Shown here: in pieces, positions 1 through 5,201 of the stretch
How positions within the stretch are numbered: position 1 is the stretch's first letter
Layout of the letters: each line of letters begins with the position of its first letter
DNA from: Hyphomicrobiales bacterium
GTDB lineage: Bacteria > Pseudomonadota > Alphaproteobacteria > Rhizobiales > UBA4765
Direction: 5' to 3'
Length of the DNA stretch: 6,735 nucleotides
Assembly (NCBI GenBank): GCA_027487195.1
Contig: JAIYEB010000119.1
Span: forward strand, 1-6,735
Made by a program: the position numbers and the translations under genes
The notes under the pieces: model-generated
What the model saw: only the letters and a program-made list of their open reading frames with translations
Database searches by the model: none
Told to the model about the DNA's origin: nothing

Positions 1-324
1 GATCTCTATGGGGCCACCGCCGACCCCATGATGAAGGCCGCGATTGAAGTCAGTTATGTGGCGCTCAACGGCTATGCCGGCGCGGTTGGTGAACTTCTCG
101 GCGTGCAGCTGACGAGCGGCATCTGGCTCGTTCTGACCGGCCTCATTCTCTCAAGGATCGGCATGCGCTGGATCGGCGCGGCGGCAGTCATCACAGGCGC
201 ACTGTTTGTCGCCACCTGCGCCCGCACGCTCATCCCGGAAATGGCGATCCTGCAATCCGTTGCCGTGCCAATGGCACTGATCTGGTTCCCCGCTTTCGCT
301 GTCGCGATCTGGCGGCGCAGCTGA
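1..324 (+). CDS. Multi-pass membrane protein, 3' end only (function unknown)
   Basis: The reading frame is open from the first base of the window to the TGA at 322-324, so this is the C-terminal 107 residues of a longer protein. The ATG at 28 is an internal methionine candidate, not a supported start, since the frame continues upstream and no ribosome site precedes it. The visible part is strongly hydrophobic, with about three membrane segments: around residues 47-62 (GIWLVLTGLILSRIG region), 63-80 and 86-103. It ends in a basic tail, IWRRS. The spacing of short helices with Arg-containing turns resembles small uncharacterised integral membrane families such as DUF4386, but this is only an impression and no diagnostic motif is visible. 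A hairpin with a T-run follows 22 bases after the stop, so transcription probably ends here. Membrane location is fairly sure; function is not. Confidence 0.7.
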   Translation, partial: DLYGATADPMMKAAIEVSYVALNGYAGAVGELLGVQLTSGIWLVLTGLILSRIGMRWIGAAAVITGALFVATCARTLIPEMAILQSVAVPMALIWFPAFAVAIWRRS

Positions 325-346
325 ACCTGGTCAGGCGTCAAGCGAG

Positions 347-378
347 CCCGACCTGACACGAGCCTCCGGTCGGGTTTT
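347..378 (+). terminator. Candidate intrinsic terminator
   Basis: A 7-bp perfect stem, CCCGACC (347-353) with GGTCGGG (368-374), encloses a 14-base loop and is followed directly by TTTT. It lies 22 bases after the stop of the upstream membrane protein. The loop is long and the T-run short, so it may be leaky. The next gene's ribosome site begins only 13 bases after it, so that gene is either read through this element or has a promoter upstream of it. Confidence 0.5.
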
Positions 379-403
379 GATCCCACTTCAAGAGGACGAT
401 CCA

Positions 404-769
404 ATGCTGACCTTCATTCGAACCGCCCTTTACCGCACCTTCTTCGCCCTTGGCGTGCTGCTGACCGGTGTGTTTGTGACAGGCTTTTTCCTCGATCTGT
501 CCTCATTCGATCAGACCCGGGGCGGCTATGAGCCTCCCTATGTCGGCTATACCGGCACTCCAACGGACTGGAGCCTGGCAGACCGGACACAGAAGGGGAT
601 GGCTCGGCGCGGATATGTCACGACCTTTCTGGTCAATTGCTCAACCGGCATGATGAGCGTCGAAATCTTCAAGCAGGAAATCGAGTTTCGCGTCTTTTCG
701 CCACGCGCAATTGCGGTCCACAAGCCGCGCGAAGCGTGCAGGGAGCGCGGCTTCGAGCCGATGTTTTGA
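404..769 (+). CDS. Hypothetical protein with one N-terminal membrane anchor
   Basis: This is a 121-residue protein of unrecognised family. The ATG at 404 was chosen over the in-frame ATG at 377 because AGAGGA (391-396) lies 7 bases upstream of it, and because the 377 start falls at the foot of the terminator hairpin and would add a polar tail before the membrane helix. Residues 1-11 are basic (R6, R11) and residues 12-30 form one hydrophobic segment, so the N-terminus is probably cytoplasmic and the rest periplasmic. The exported part has a Gly/Tyr/Pro-rich stretch (GGYEPPYVGYTGTP, residues 40-53), a lone NCSTG (78-82), and a second cysteine at 112 that could form a disulphide with C79. It ends with a positively charged stretch (HKPREACRERG). 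It could also be an uncleaved signal-peptide protein. It stands alone between two terminator-like hairpins. Coding status is likely from the ribosome site and the well-formed membrane segment; function is unknown. Confidence 0.75.
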   Translation: MLTFIRTALYRTFFALGVLLTGVFVTGFFLDLSSFDQTRGGYEPPYVGYTGTPTDWSLADRTQKGMARRGYVTTFLVNCSTGMMSVEIFKQEIEFRVFSPRAIAVHKPREACRERGFEPMF

Positions 770-777
770 AGCATCCA

Positions 778-810
778 AACCAGTCAGTGCGCGCCGCGAC
801 CTGACCGGTT
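778..810 (+). terminator. Possible stem-loop downstream of the hypothetical gene
   Basis: AACCAGTCAG (778-787) can pair with CTGACCGGTT (801-810) with one A-C mismatch, around a 13-base GC-rich loop. It starts 8 bases after the stop codon, where a terminator is expected, but no T-run follows. It may be a 3' end stabiliser or a Rho-linked structure rather than an intrinsic terminator. Confidence 0.25.
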
Positions 811-822
811 GTGCTCACACAA
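809..822. promoter_or_regulatory. Dyad TTGTG-N4-CACAA, candidate operator
   Basis: This is a perfect 5-bp inverted repeat with a 4-base spacer (CTCA), upstream of the DUF1003 gene. A TACAAT hexamer at 838-843 could be a -10 box, one base off consensus. The dyad then covers the expected -35 position (815-820), where no good -35 hexamer is seen. A weak promoter helped or blocked by a dimeric regulator would fit. The assignment rests on symmetry and position only. Confidence 0.3.
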
Positions 823-892
823 TGGCCTCATCAAGAGTACAATGGAGTAGGCGCTTGTTTTCTCTGCCATGGGCCTTGTTCGGGACATCAAC

Positions 893-1441
893 ATGAAATC
901 TGATCTGCAAAAACTTGCCGAGCGGTTGTTGAATGACGGCGCAGGATCATTGCCGGAACGAGATCAGAGGGTTTTGAACAGGATTGCCAAGCGTGCGCAC
1001 ATCAGTCGCGACCTTGAGCACGAGTTTTCAGCCAGACTGACGTTTGGCGAACGGCTGTCTGATCGTGTCGCCGAGATTGGCGGTTCGTGGGGGTTCATTG
1101 TTGGTTTCGGCGTGTTCCTGGTTGCCTGGGCGATCTTCAACAGCTTCATCCTCGCCACGAACGCGTTCGACCCCTACCCCTATATCTTCCTCAATCTGCT
1201 GCTCTCCATGATCGCCGCAATACAGGCGCCGGTGATCATGATGTCGCAGAACCGGCAGGCGGAGAAAGACCGGCTTGCAGCCGCGCATGATTACGAGGTG
1301 AACCTGAAGGCTGAAATCGAGATCATGGCGCTCCACGAGAAGCTGGATGCGTTGCGTATCGACCGAATCGACGCCGTGATTGCGGGACAGCAGGACATGA
1401 TCCGGCTCCTCGCACAGCTTGCCGAGCAGAAAAAGCCATAG
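893..1441 (+). CDS. DUF1003 family membrane protein
   Basis: This is a 182-residue inner-membrane protein of the DUF1003 family (COG4420), whose biochemical role is not established. The family signature is plain: a soluble N-terminal part with HISRDLEHEF and FGERLSDRVAEIGGSWGFI (residues 37-70), a first membrane segment at about 66-87, the near-invariant loop FDPYPYIFLNLLLS (92-105), and a second membrane segment at about 97-116. This runs into QAPVIMMSQNRQAEKDR (111-127) and DYEVNLKAEIEI (133-144). The C-terminal 40 residues are helical and charged, likely a coiled coil. The length is normal for the family. The start at 893 was preferred because GGGA (882-885) lies 7 bases before it and the family usually begins close to KLAERLL. 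An in-frame ATG at 869 would add eight residues (MGLVRDIN) and cannot be excluded. It appears to be a single-gene unit. Confidence 0.9.
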   Translation: MKSDLQKLAERLLNDGAGSLPERDQRVLNRIAKRAHISRDLEHEFSARLTFGERLSDRVAEIGGSWGFIVGFGVFLVAWAIFNSFILATNAFDPYPYIFLNLLLSMIAAIQAPVIMMSQNRQAEKDRLAAAHDYEVNLKAEIEIMALHEKLDALRIDRIDAVIAGQQDMIRLLAQLAEQKKP

Positions 1442-1498
1442 GTCGCCCGGCTTGTTCTCAACCGGATGGGTTCATTCGTGGGTGATGCCAAGCCCCGC

Positions 1499-1540
1499 AG
1501 GCGCGCTAGGCACGTTGGGCCTCCCGCCTCACAATTTTTT
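1499..1540 (+). terminator. Candidate terminator after the DUF1003 gene
   Basis: A two-part stem, outer AGGCG (1499-1503) with CGCCT (1525-1529) and inner AGGC (1508-1511) with GCCT (1519-1522), is followed five bases later by six T (1535-1540). The internal loop between the two parts weakens it. Its position, 57 bases after the DUF1003 stop and before the next gene, fits a transcript end. Confidence 0.4.
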
Positions 1541-1558
1541 CTCTACGACTACAACCCA

Positions 1559-1588
1559 TTGGCAATTCGTCGTATGATACCCCATATA
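1559..1588 (+). promoter_or_regulatory. Possible housekeeping promoter for the Tim44-like gene
   Basis: TTGGCA (1559-1564, one base off TTGACA) lies 18 bases before CATATA (1583-1588). An alternative -10, TATGAT (1573-1578), is closer to consensus but has no matching -35 at the right distance. This AT-richer patch is the only promoter-like stretch in the 192-base gap. The transcript would have a leader of about 40 bases to the ATG at 1634. Confidence 0.3.
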
Positions 1589-1633
1589 GCGTCTGACTAA
1601 TTTCGCACGCATTTCTGCCCCCGGAGGACACCC

Positions 1634-2665
1634 ATGCGTTTCTCGAAGACCACACGCACGCTGATCGTTGCGTTCTCGCTGGCAGCTGCCGGCGCCTTTG
1701 TTGCCAGTGAGGCGTTTGCACGCCCTGGTCAGGGGCGCAACCAAGGCAGCCGCGGCAGCCAGACCTATTCCGCGCCCGCCGCAACACCGACGGCGCCACA
1801 GTCGCAGGGTCTGCAGCGCTCGGCCATTCCGCAGCAGCAGGCTCCCGCCGCCGCCGCAGCGCGCCCCGGCGCACCTGCAGCGCCCGCCGCAGCGCAGCCT
1901 TCAATGGCCCGTAACATCATGATGGGTGTTGGCGCTGGCTTGCTCGGCGCTGGCCTGTTCGGAATGCTCTCTGGCTCGGGCTTCTTCTCAGGCCTCGGTT
2001 CGCTTGCCGGCATGATGGGCTTCCTGCTTCAGATCGCGCTCATTGGTGGCCTGATCTTCCTTGTCATGCGCCTCGTGCGCGGTCGGCGCGAAGCGCAGCC
2101 CGCAGGCATTCCGCAGGGCTATGCCCGCGACATGAACAGCACCGGCGGTGGCGACATGACGCCGCGCGCAGGAATGGGCGCAGGCATGGGTGCGATGGGC
2201 GCAGGAGCTGCCGCAGGCGCCATGGCGCAGCCGCAAGCTCCGGCCCCGATCGGCCAGGATCTGATTGGCCTGCAGCCGCAGGACTTCCAGACCTTCGAGC
2301 GTCTGCTCGTTGAGATCCAGGCTGCCTACTCGGCCGACGATCGCGCAGGTCTCGATGCGCGCCTGACCCCTGAGATGCGTGGCTACTTCGAGGAAGAGCT
2401 CGATGGCTATGCCAAGAATGGCCAGCGCAACATCGTTGACGACGTGACGCTCGTTCAGGGCGATCTCTCGGAAGCCTGGCGTGAGCAGGGCTTCGATTAC
2501 GCGACCGTTGCGATGAAGTTCACCGCGACCGACCGCCTGGTCGACAAGGTCACCGGCAAGGAGCTGGATCGCGCGCCGTTCAACGAGGTCGTCGAGGTCT
2601 GGACCTTTGTGCGCCCGACAAACAACGGCGCATGGAAGCTCTCGGCCATTCAACAGGCTGCCTGA
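1634..2665 (+). CDS. Tim44-like domain envelope protein
   Basis: This is a 343-residue protein of the bacterial Tim44-like family (COG4395), whose C-terminal fold is shared with the mitochondrial import factor Tim44 and is thought to bind membranes or lipids. The exact bacterial role is not settled. GGAGGA (1623-1628) precedes the ATG by five bases. Residues 1-29 form a signal peptide: basic MRFSKTTR, a hydrophobic core, and a likely cut after EAFA. A low-complexity Ala/Pro/Gln region (about 46-90) follows, then a Gly-rich hydrophobic segment (96-127) and a clear membrane helix (about 128-147) ending in RLVRGRR. A Gly/Met/Ala repeat linker (178-206) joins this to the Tim44-like domain (about 215-341), which has FERLLVEIQAAYSADDRAGL, LTPEMRGYFEEEL and the closing VEVWTFVRP..NGAWKLSAIQQ. 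The membrane helix makes the cleaved protein inner-membrane bound. The gene is monocistronic, ending in a strong terminator. Confidence 0.92.
   Translation: MRFSKTTRTLIVAFSLAAAGAFVASEAFARPGQGRNQGSRGSQTYSAPAATPTAPQSQGLQRSAIPQQQAPAAAAARPGAPAAPAAAQPSMARNIMMGVGAGLLGAGLFGMLSGSGFFSGLGSLAGMMGFLLQIALIGGLIFLVMRLVRGRREAQPAGIPQGYARDMNSTGGGDMTPRAGMGAGMGAMGAGAAAGAMAQPQAPAPIGQDLIGLQPQDFQTFERLLVEIQAAYSADDRAGLDARLTPEMRGYFEEELDGYAKNGQRNIVDDVTLVQGDLSEAWREQGFDYATVAMKFTATDRLVDKVTGKELDRAPFNEVVEVWTFVRPTNNGAWKLSAIQQAA
2165..2224 (+). repeat. Degenerate Gly-Met-Gly-Ala coding repeat
   Basis: Degenerate copies of GGCGCAGG/GGCATGGG-type units encode the linker RAGMGAGMGAMGAGAAAGA of the Tim44-like protein (residues 178-197). 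It is an in-frame low-complexity linker between the membrane helix and the C-terminal domain. It is likely variable in length among relatives because such repeats slip. Confidence 0.6.
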
Positions 2666-2696
2666 TCAAGGGCGCAGCCTTCCTGCAAGATACAGC

Positions 2697-2727
2697 AACG
2701 GCCGGGGAAACCCGGCCGTTTCTTTTT
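2697..2727 (+). terminator. Strong intrinsic terminator
   Basis: A 10-bp perfect stem, AACGGCCGGG (2697-2706) with CCCGGCCGTT (2711-2720), encloses a GAAA tetraloop (2707-2710) and is followed by TCTTTTTG. It lies 31 bases after the stop of the Tim44-like gene and between convergent genes. On the minus strand the hairpin lacks a T-run, so it mainly serves the plus-strand gene, though it may also slow transcripts coming from the YbjN-family gene. Confidence 0.93.
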
Positions 2728-2764
2728 GTTCTGAGGAATTGTCTGGATCGAGATTTTGGCGAGT

Positions 2765-3265
2765 TCAGGCGTTGCCAGCGGTCTCAAGCACCACGGCCTG
2801 CAAAGCCTCTTCGGCACTTCGGCCTGCCCAGAGCACAAACTGAAACGCGGGATAGTAGCGCTCGGCGGTTTCAACAGCGGTCGAGAGCAGCGTTTCCAGC
2901 TGGTCGCGCGAGACATCCGCGCCTCCGCTCAACAAAAGCGTCTGTCGCAGCATGACCACGCCCTCTTTCGACCAGAGATCGAAATGGCCAAGCCAGAGCT
3001 GTTCGTTGATGCGGGCAAGCAGGTCGAGAATGTGAAACTTCCGCGTCTCAACGACCTTGAAGTCGAAGGCGACGGCAAGGTGCAGCGCCTCCAGTTCGCT
3101 CATCCAGTTGAAGGAGACATTGAAGTCGGTCACGCTGGCTGAGACCGAAATTGTGATCTCATCGTCGCCCGAGCGCTCGAACGACCAGTCATTCATTTCG
3201 GCGAGATGCTCAATCGCGTCGACGGGATTGTTGTCGGTTGCGGCTTCAAAGTCGATGAGAGACAT
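2765..3265 (-). CDS. YbjN domain-containing protein
   Basis: This is a 166-residue cytoplasmic protein of the YbjN family (COG5465 type). The family has a fold like type III secretion chaperones and no enzymatic role firmly assigned. The sequence shows the alphaproteobacterial form: NNPVDAIEHLAEMNDWSFERSGDDEITI (12-39), then the strand-rich VTDFNVSFNWMSELEALHLAVAFD (45-68). The conserved core INEQLWLGHFDLWSKEGVVMLRQTLLL (86-112) and the C-terminal ERYYPAFQFVLWAGRSAEEAL (125-145) follow. No signal peptide or membrane segment is present. The start was placed at MSLIDFEAAT because the family begins there and a G-rich stretch lies just upstream. The frame runs 35 codons further up to 3370, but that part crosses a stable hairpin and looks non-coding (Arg/Pro/Gly-rich, no family match). 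It lies downstream of the UbiK-family gene on the same strand but 254 bases away, so it probably has its own promoter. Confidence 0.9.
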   Translation of the reverse strand: MSLIDFEAATDNNPVDAIEHLAEMNDWSFERSGDDEITISVSASVTDFNVSFNWMSELEALHLAVAFDFKVVETRKFHILDLLARINEQLWLGHFDLWSKEGVVMLRQTLLLSGGADVSRDQLETLLSTAVETAERYYPAFQFVLWAGRSAEEALQAVVLETAGNA

Positions 3266-3283
3266 CAGGGACCCCCCGCATGA

Positions 3284-3309
3284 GACGCGCCCGGCCGGCA
3301 CCGGGCGTC
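3284..3309 (-). promoter_or_regulatory. GC-rich hairpin in the YbjN-family leader
   Basis: GACG-CG-CCCGG (3284-3294) pairs with CCGGGCGTC (3301-3309). This gives 9 bp with a 2-base bulge and a 6-base loop. It sits 18 bases upstream of the YbjN-family start codon, so if transcribed on the minus strand it would be a very stable leader structure next to the G-rich ribosome site. No T-run follows on either strand, so it is not an intrinsic terminator. Confidence 0.4.
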
Positions 3310-3345
3310 GGAGGTTACGCGACTGTCGTGGCAAAACACGCCCCG

Positions 3346-3358
3346 GTTTCACTGAAAC
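3346..3358. promoter_or_regulatory. Perfect 13-base dyad GTTTCA-C-TGAAAC, candidate operator
   Basis: This is a perfect inverted repeat of six bases around a central C. It lies 80 bases upstream of the YbjN-family start and within the 254-base gap below the UbiK-family gene. Its form and place fit a binding site for a dimeric regulator at the YbjN-family promoter. No second copy was noticed in the window, and no clear -35/-10 pair could be placed beside it. The rest of the gap (3371-3519) shows no gene. Confidence 0.35.
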
Positions 3359-3519
3359 ACAAACCCGCAAACCGGCTGTGTCCCAGTGCGAATCAATCCC
3401 TCAGAAAAGATGGTCGCACATGAGGGCACACTCCACGCAAGTACGTGTTTTGACGAGCTCACATATGAGTGATGGCTTTCAGACGGTTCATGCCGTCAAG
3501 AGCCCGAAACCACGCGTCT

Positions 3520-3786
3520 TCAGCCTTTCTGAGACAGTGCTGCGATCTGCGCTTCCAGCGCCGTGACGCGGGCTTCAAGCGCTTCATTTTCAGCGCGGGC
3601 TGCCTGGACGACTTCGCGCAGAACCTCGAACTCCTCGCGCTTTACGAGATCCATGTCGCCCAGAAAGCGTTCCCCCTGGGTTTTTACGAGGCTCTCGACC
3701 TCGCGGCGCATGCCCTCGGCGACGCCTGCGGCATCCGTCATCAGGCGGCCAAGCTCGTCAAAAATACGTCCACCGGGGTTCGACAT
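3520..3786 (-). CDS. ubiK: UbiK-family accessory factor (BMFP/YqiC type)
   Basis: This is an 88-residue protein of the BMFP/YqiC family, whose enterobacterial member UbiK binds the ubiquinone-making complex and helps membrane-associated aerobic ubiquinone synthesis. It has the family layout: an amphipathic N-terminal helix that contacts membranes (IFDELGRLMTDAAGVAEGMRREVESLV, residues 8-34), a turn with ERFLGDMDLVKREEFEVLREVV (39-60), and a C-terminal coiled coil with heptad Leu/Ala spacing (AENEALEARVTALEAQIAAL, 64-84). The family assembles as a trimer through this coil. The length is typical. The start is supported by AGGAG on the minus strand (3794-3798), seven bases from the ATG. The gene faces away from lptC, so the 194-base gap between them must hold both promoters. 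The family call is firm; the precise function in this organism is inferred from homologues. Confidence 0.88.
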   Translation of the reverse strand: MSNPGGRIFDELGRLMTDAAGVAEGMRREVESLVKTQGERFLGDMDLVKREEFEVLREVVQAARAENEALEARVTALEAQIAALSQKG

Positions 3787-3970
3787 CGCGGCTCTCCTGA
3801 TCCTGTCGTCCTGCGGCGCCCGCCGCTGATTGCCTGATGAGCACTGCCGCGCCCATGTTCGTCAAGACGCTCATGTCAGGCACATGCGTGACGGATGCTT
3901 CCAGTTCGGCTATCCAGAACGCCGCATGAAAGACATGGTCAGGGTCTAGGCCTGCCATGATTGGTCATCG

Positions 3971-3975
3971 AGGGG
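3971..3975 (+). promoter_or_regulatory. Ribosome binding site deciding the TTG start of lptC
   Basis: AGGGG lies five bases before TTG (3981-3983). A TGA in the same frame (3978-3980) directly precedes this TTG, so lptC cannot start further upstream. The next in-frame ATG (4020) has no comparable site. Confidence 0.6.
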
Positions 3976-3980
3976 CTTGA

Positions 3981-4634
3981 TTGAGCGTTTACGCAGATAC
4001 CGGCAATGACGGCAGTCGCATGGCGCGCTCGCGCGATGCGTTTGTCGCGGCGCATCGCCACAGCCGCACGGTGCGCCGTTTGCGCTGGATGTTGCCGGCG
4101 AGCGCGCTGGTCATTGCGCTCCTGTTCGCGATTACGAGCCTTATCATGTCGCTGGCCGGGCGGTTTTCCGTCGGTTCCATCTCGATGCAGGGCAACCAGA
4201 TCGTCATGGAGCGCCCGCGCCTCACGGGCTTCGATGGGCAGCGCCGGCCCTATGAGGTTGCCGCAGAGGTGGCTCGTCAGGACATTTCATCGCCCAAGAG
4301 GTTTGACATGCAGCGCGTGGATGCTTCCATGTCGTTTGGGTCGAGCGGGCGTGCGCGCGTGACGGCAGACACCGGCCACTTCGATGGCGACCGGGAAGTG
4401 TTTATTGCCCGTGGCAATATCGAAGTGACAACAAATGTTGGCTATGTTGCACGACTTGAGGAAGCCGAAGTAGACCTGAAACGGGCCACCATGCGATCTG
4501 ATCGACCGGTGGAGGCACGGAGTGGCCAAGACAGCATCCGGGCTGACCGTCTGGATGTGCAGGAGAGCGGGGCAGTCGTGGTGTTTGAAGGCAATGTGCG
4601 CATGATCATCCATAGCTCAGGGATCGATCCTTGA
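3981..4634 (+). CDS. lptC: LPS export protein LptC
   Basis: LptC is the single-pass inner-membrane protein of the lipopolysaccharide transport (Lpt) machine. It takes LPS from the LptB2FG transporter and passes it to periplasmic LptA. The 217-residue product has a basic cytoplasmic N-terminus (HRHSRTVRRLRW, 25-36), one membrane helix (about 37-58), and a beta-strand-rich periplasmic LptC/OstA-type domain (about 70-210). The domain includes the alphaproteobacterial opening MERPRLTGFDGQRRPYEVAAEVARQD (76-101), repeated G..F-type beta motifs (TADTGHFDGDREVFIARGNIEVTT, 128-151) and the closing SIRADRLDVQESGAVVVFEGNVRMII (185-210). It starts with TTG after an AGGGG site. If translation began at ATG 4020 the protein would be 204 residues with the membrane helix intact. 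Its stop overlaps the lptA start by one base (TGATG). Identity rests on this architecture plus position directly before lptA and lptB. Confidence 0.93.
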   Translation: MSVYADTGNDGSRMARSRDAFVAAHRHSRTVRRLRWMLPASALVIALLFAITSLIMSLAGRFSVGSISMQGNQIVMERPRLTGFDGQRRPYEVAAEVARQDISSPKRFDMQRVDASMSFGSSGRARVTADTGHFDGDREVFIARGNIEVTTNVGYVARLEEAEVDLKRATMRSDRPVEARSGQDSIRADRLDVQESGAVVVFEGNVRMIIHSSGIDP

Positions 4635-5191
4635 TGCGCTGGACGCTGATTGCCGCTACGGCTTTTTCGTTGCTGGCTGCAGCGCCTGCGTTCGCGCAGG
4701 GCGCCCGCACGCAGTCGTCATCGTTGCCGAATGCCTCCAACGAGCCGATTTCCATCGAAGCGGACCGGCTTGAGGTGCGCGATCGCGAAAAGATTGCAGT
4801 CTTTGCCGGCAGCGTCGTGGTCAACCAGGGCCATACGCGCATGCGCGCCTCTGCCATGCGAGTGTTTTATGACGGTGATGTCGCGCCGGGCGCAGGTGGC
4901 AGTTCGTCATCCATCCGGCGCATCGAGGCTTCAGGCCCCATTGTCGTCAACCAGCCGGACCAGACAGCGACCGGCGACAGCGCAACCTATGACATGGCGA
5001 CCCGAACCATTTCGCTTGTCGGCAATGTCGTGCTGACGCAAGGGCGCAACGTGGTCCGCGGGCCCCGCCTCAGGATCGATATGCGTACGAACCAGGCCTT
5101 CATTGAGGGTGGTCGCGTGCAAGGACTGCTTGTGCCGGGGGAGGGGGCTCCACAGGCGCCGGCTCCTCCTTCCAATCGGCCTCAGCGATGA
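4634..5191 (+). CDS. lptA: LPS transport periplasmic protein LptA
   Basis: LptA forms the periplasmic beta-jellyroll bridge that carries LPS from LptC to the outer-membrane LptDE complex. The 185-residue precursor has a signal peptide (residues 1-21, cut after AFA). Mature residues 37-165 form the LptA/OstA domain: EPISIEADRLEVRDREKIAVFAGSVVVNQGHTRMRASAMRVFY (37-79), then IRRIEASGPIVVNQPDQTATGDSATYDMATRTISLVGNVVLTQGRNVVRGPRLRIDM (94-150). These are the classical A.G.V...Q and A....Y repeats. An Ala/Pro/Gly-rich tail (168-185) follows. The linker GDVAPGAGGSSSS (81-93) between strands is an alphaproteobacterial-looking loop. The ATG at 4634 overlaps the lptC stop by one base, indicating translational coupling. 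A TTG at 4631, 8 bases after AGGGA (4618-4622), would add one residue. The length and fold are normal. Confidence 0.94.
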   Translation: MRWTLIAATAFSLLAAAPAFAQGARTQSSSLPNASNEPISIEADRLEVRDREKIAVFAGSVVVNQGHTRMRASAMRVFYDGDVAPGAGGSSSSIRRIEASGPIVVNQPDQTATGDSATYDMATRTISLVGNVVLTQGRNVVRGPRLRIDMRTNQAFIEGGRVQGLLVPGEGAPQAPAPPSNRPQR

Positions 5192-5201
5192 GTTCCAGAC
5201 C

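Noticed and set aside
1988..2653. Minus-strand open frame of 221 codons opposite the Tim44-like gene
   Set aside because: It is antisense to a gene with signal peptide, domain and terminator; no ribosome site or recognisable motif.
3266..3370. N-terminal extension of the YbjN-family protein to the ATG at 3370
   Set aside because: The extra 35 residues are Arg/Pro/Gly-rich, cross a stable hairpin and do not resemble the family, which begins at MSLIDFEAAT.
3482..3497. GACGG/CCGTC stem below the UbiK-family stop as a terminator
   Set aside because: It has only five base pairs and no T-run on the minus strand; no better terminator was found there.
3057..3566. Plus-strand open frame of 169 codons over the YbjN-family gene and gap
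   Set aside because: It overlaps the well-supported YbjN-family gene and has a low-complexity Ser/Arg composition with no ribosome site.
3837..3865. Minus-strand TTGACG (3860-3865) with a 17-base spacer to GCTCAT as a ubiK promoter
   Set aside because: The -35 is good but the -10 matches the consensus poorly; too weak to list as a feature.
3758..3958. Minus-strand open frame of 66 codons upstream of and overlapping the UbiK-family gene
   Set aside because: It overlaps the UbiK-family start in another frame, occupies the space needed for the divergent promoters and has no supporting ribosome site or motif.
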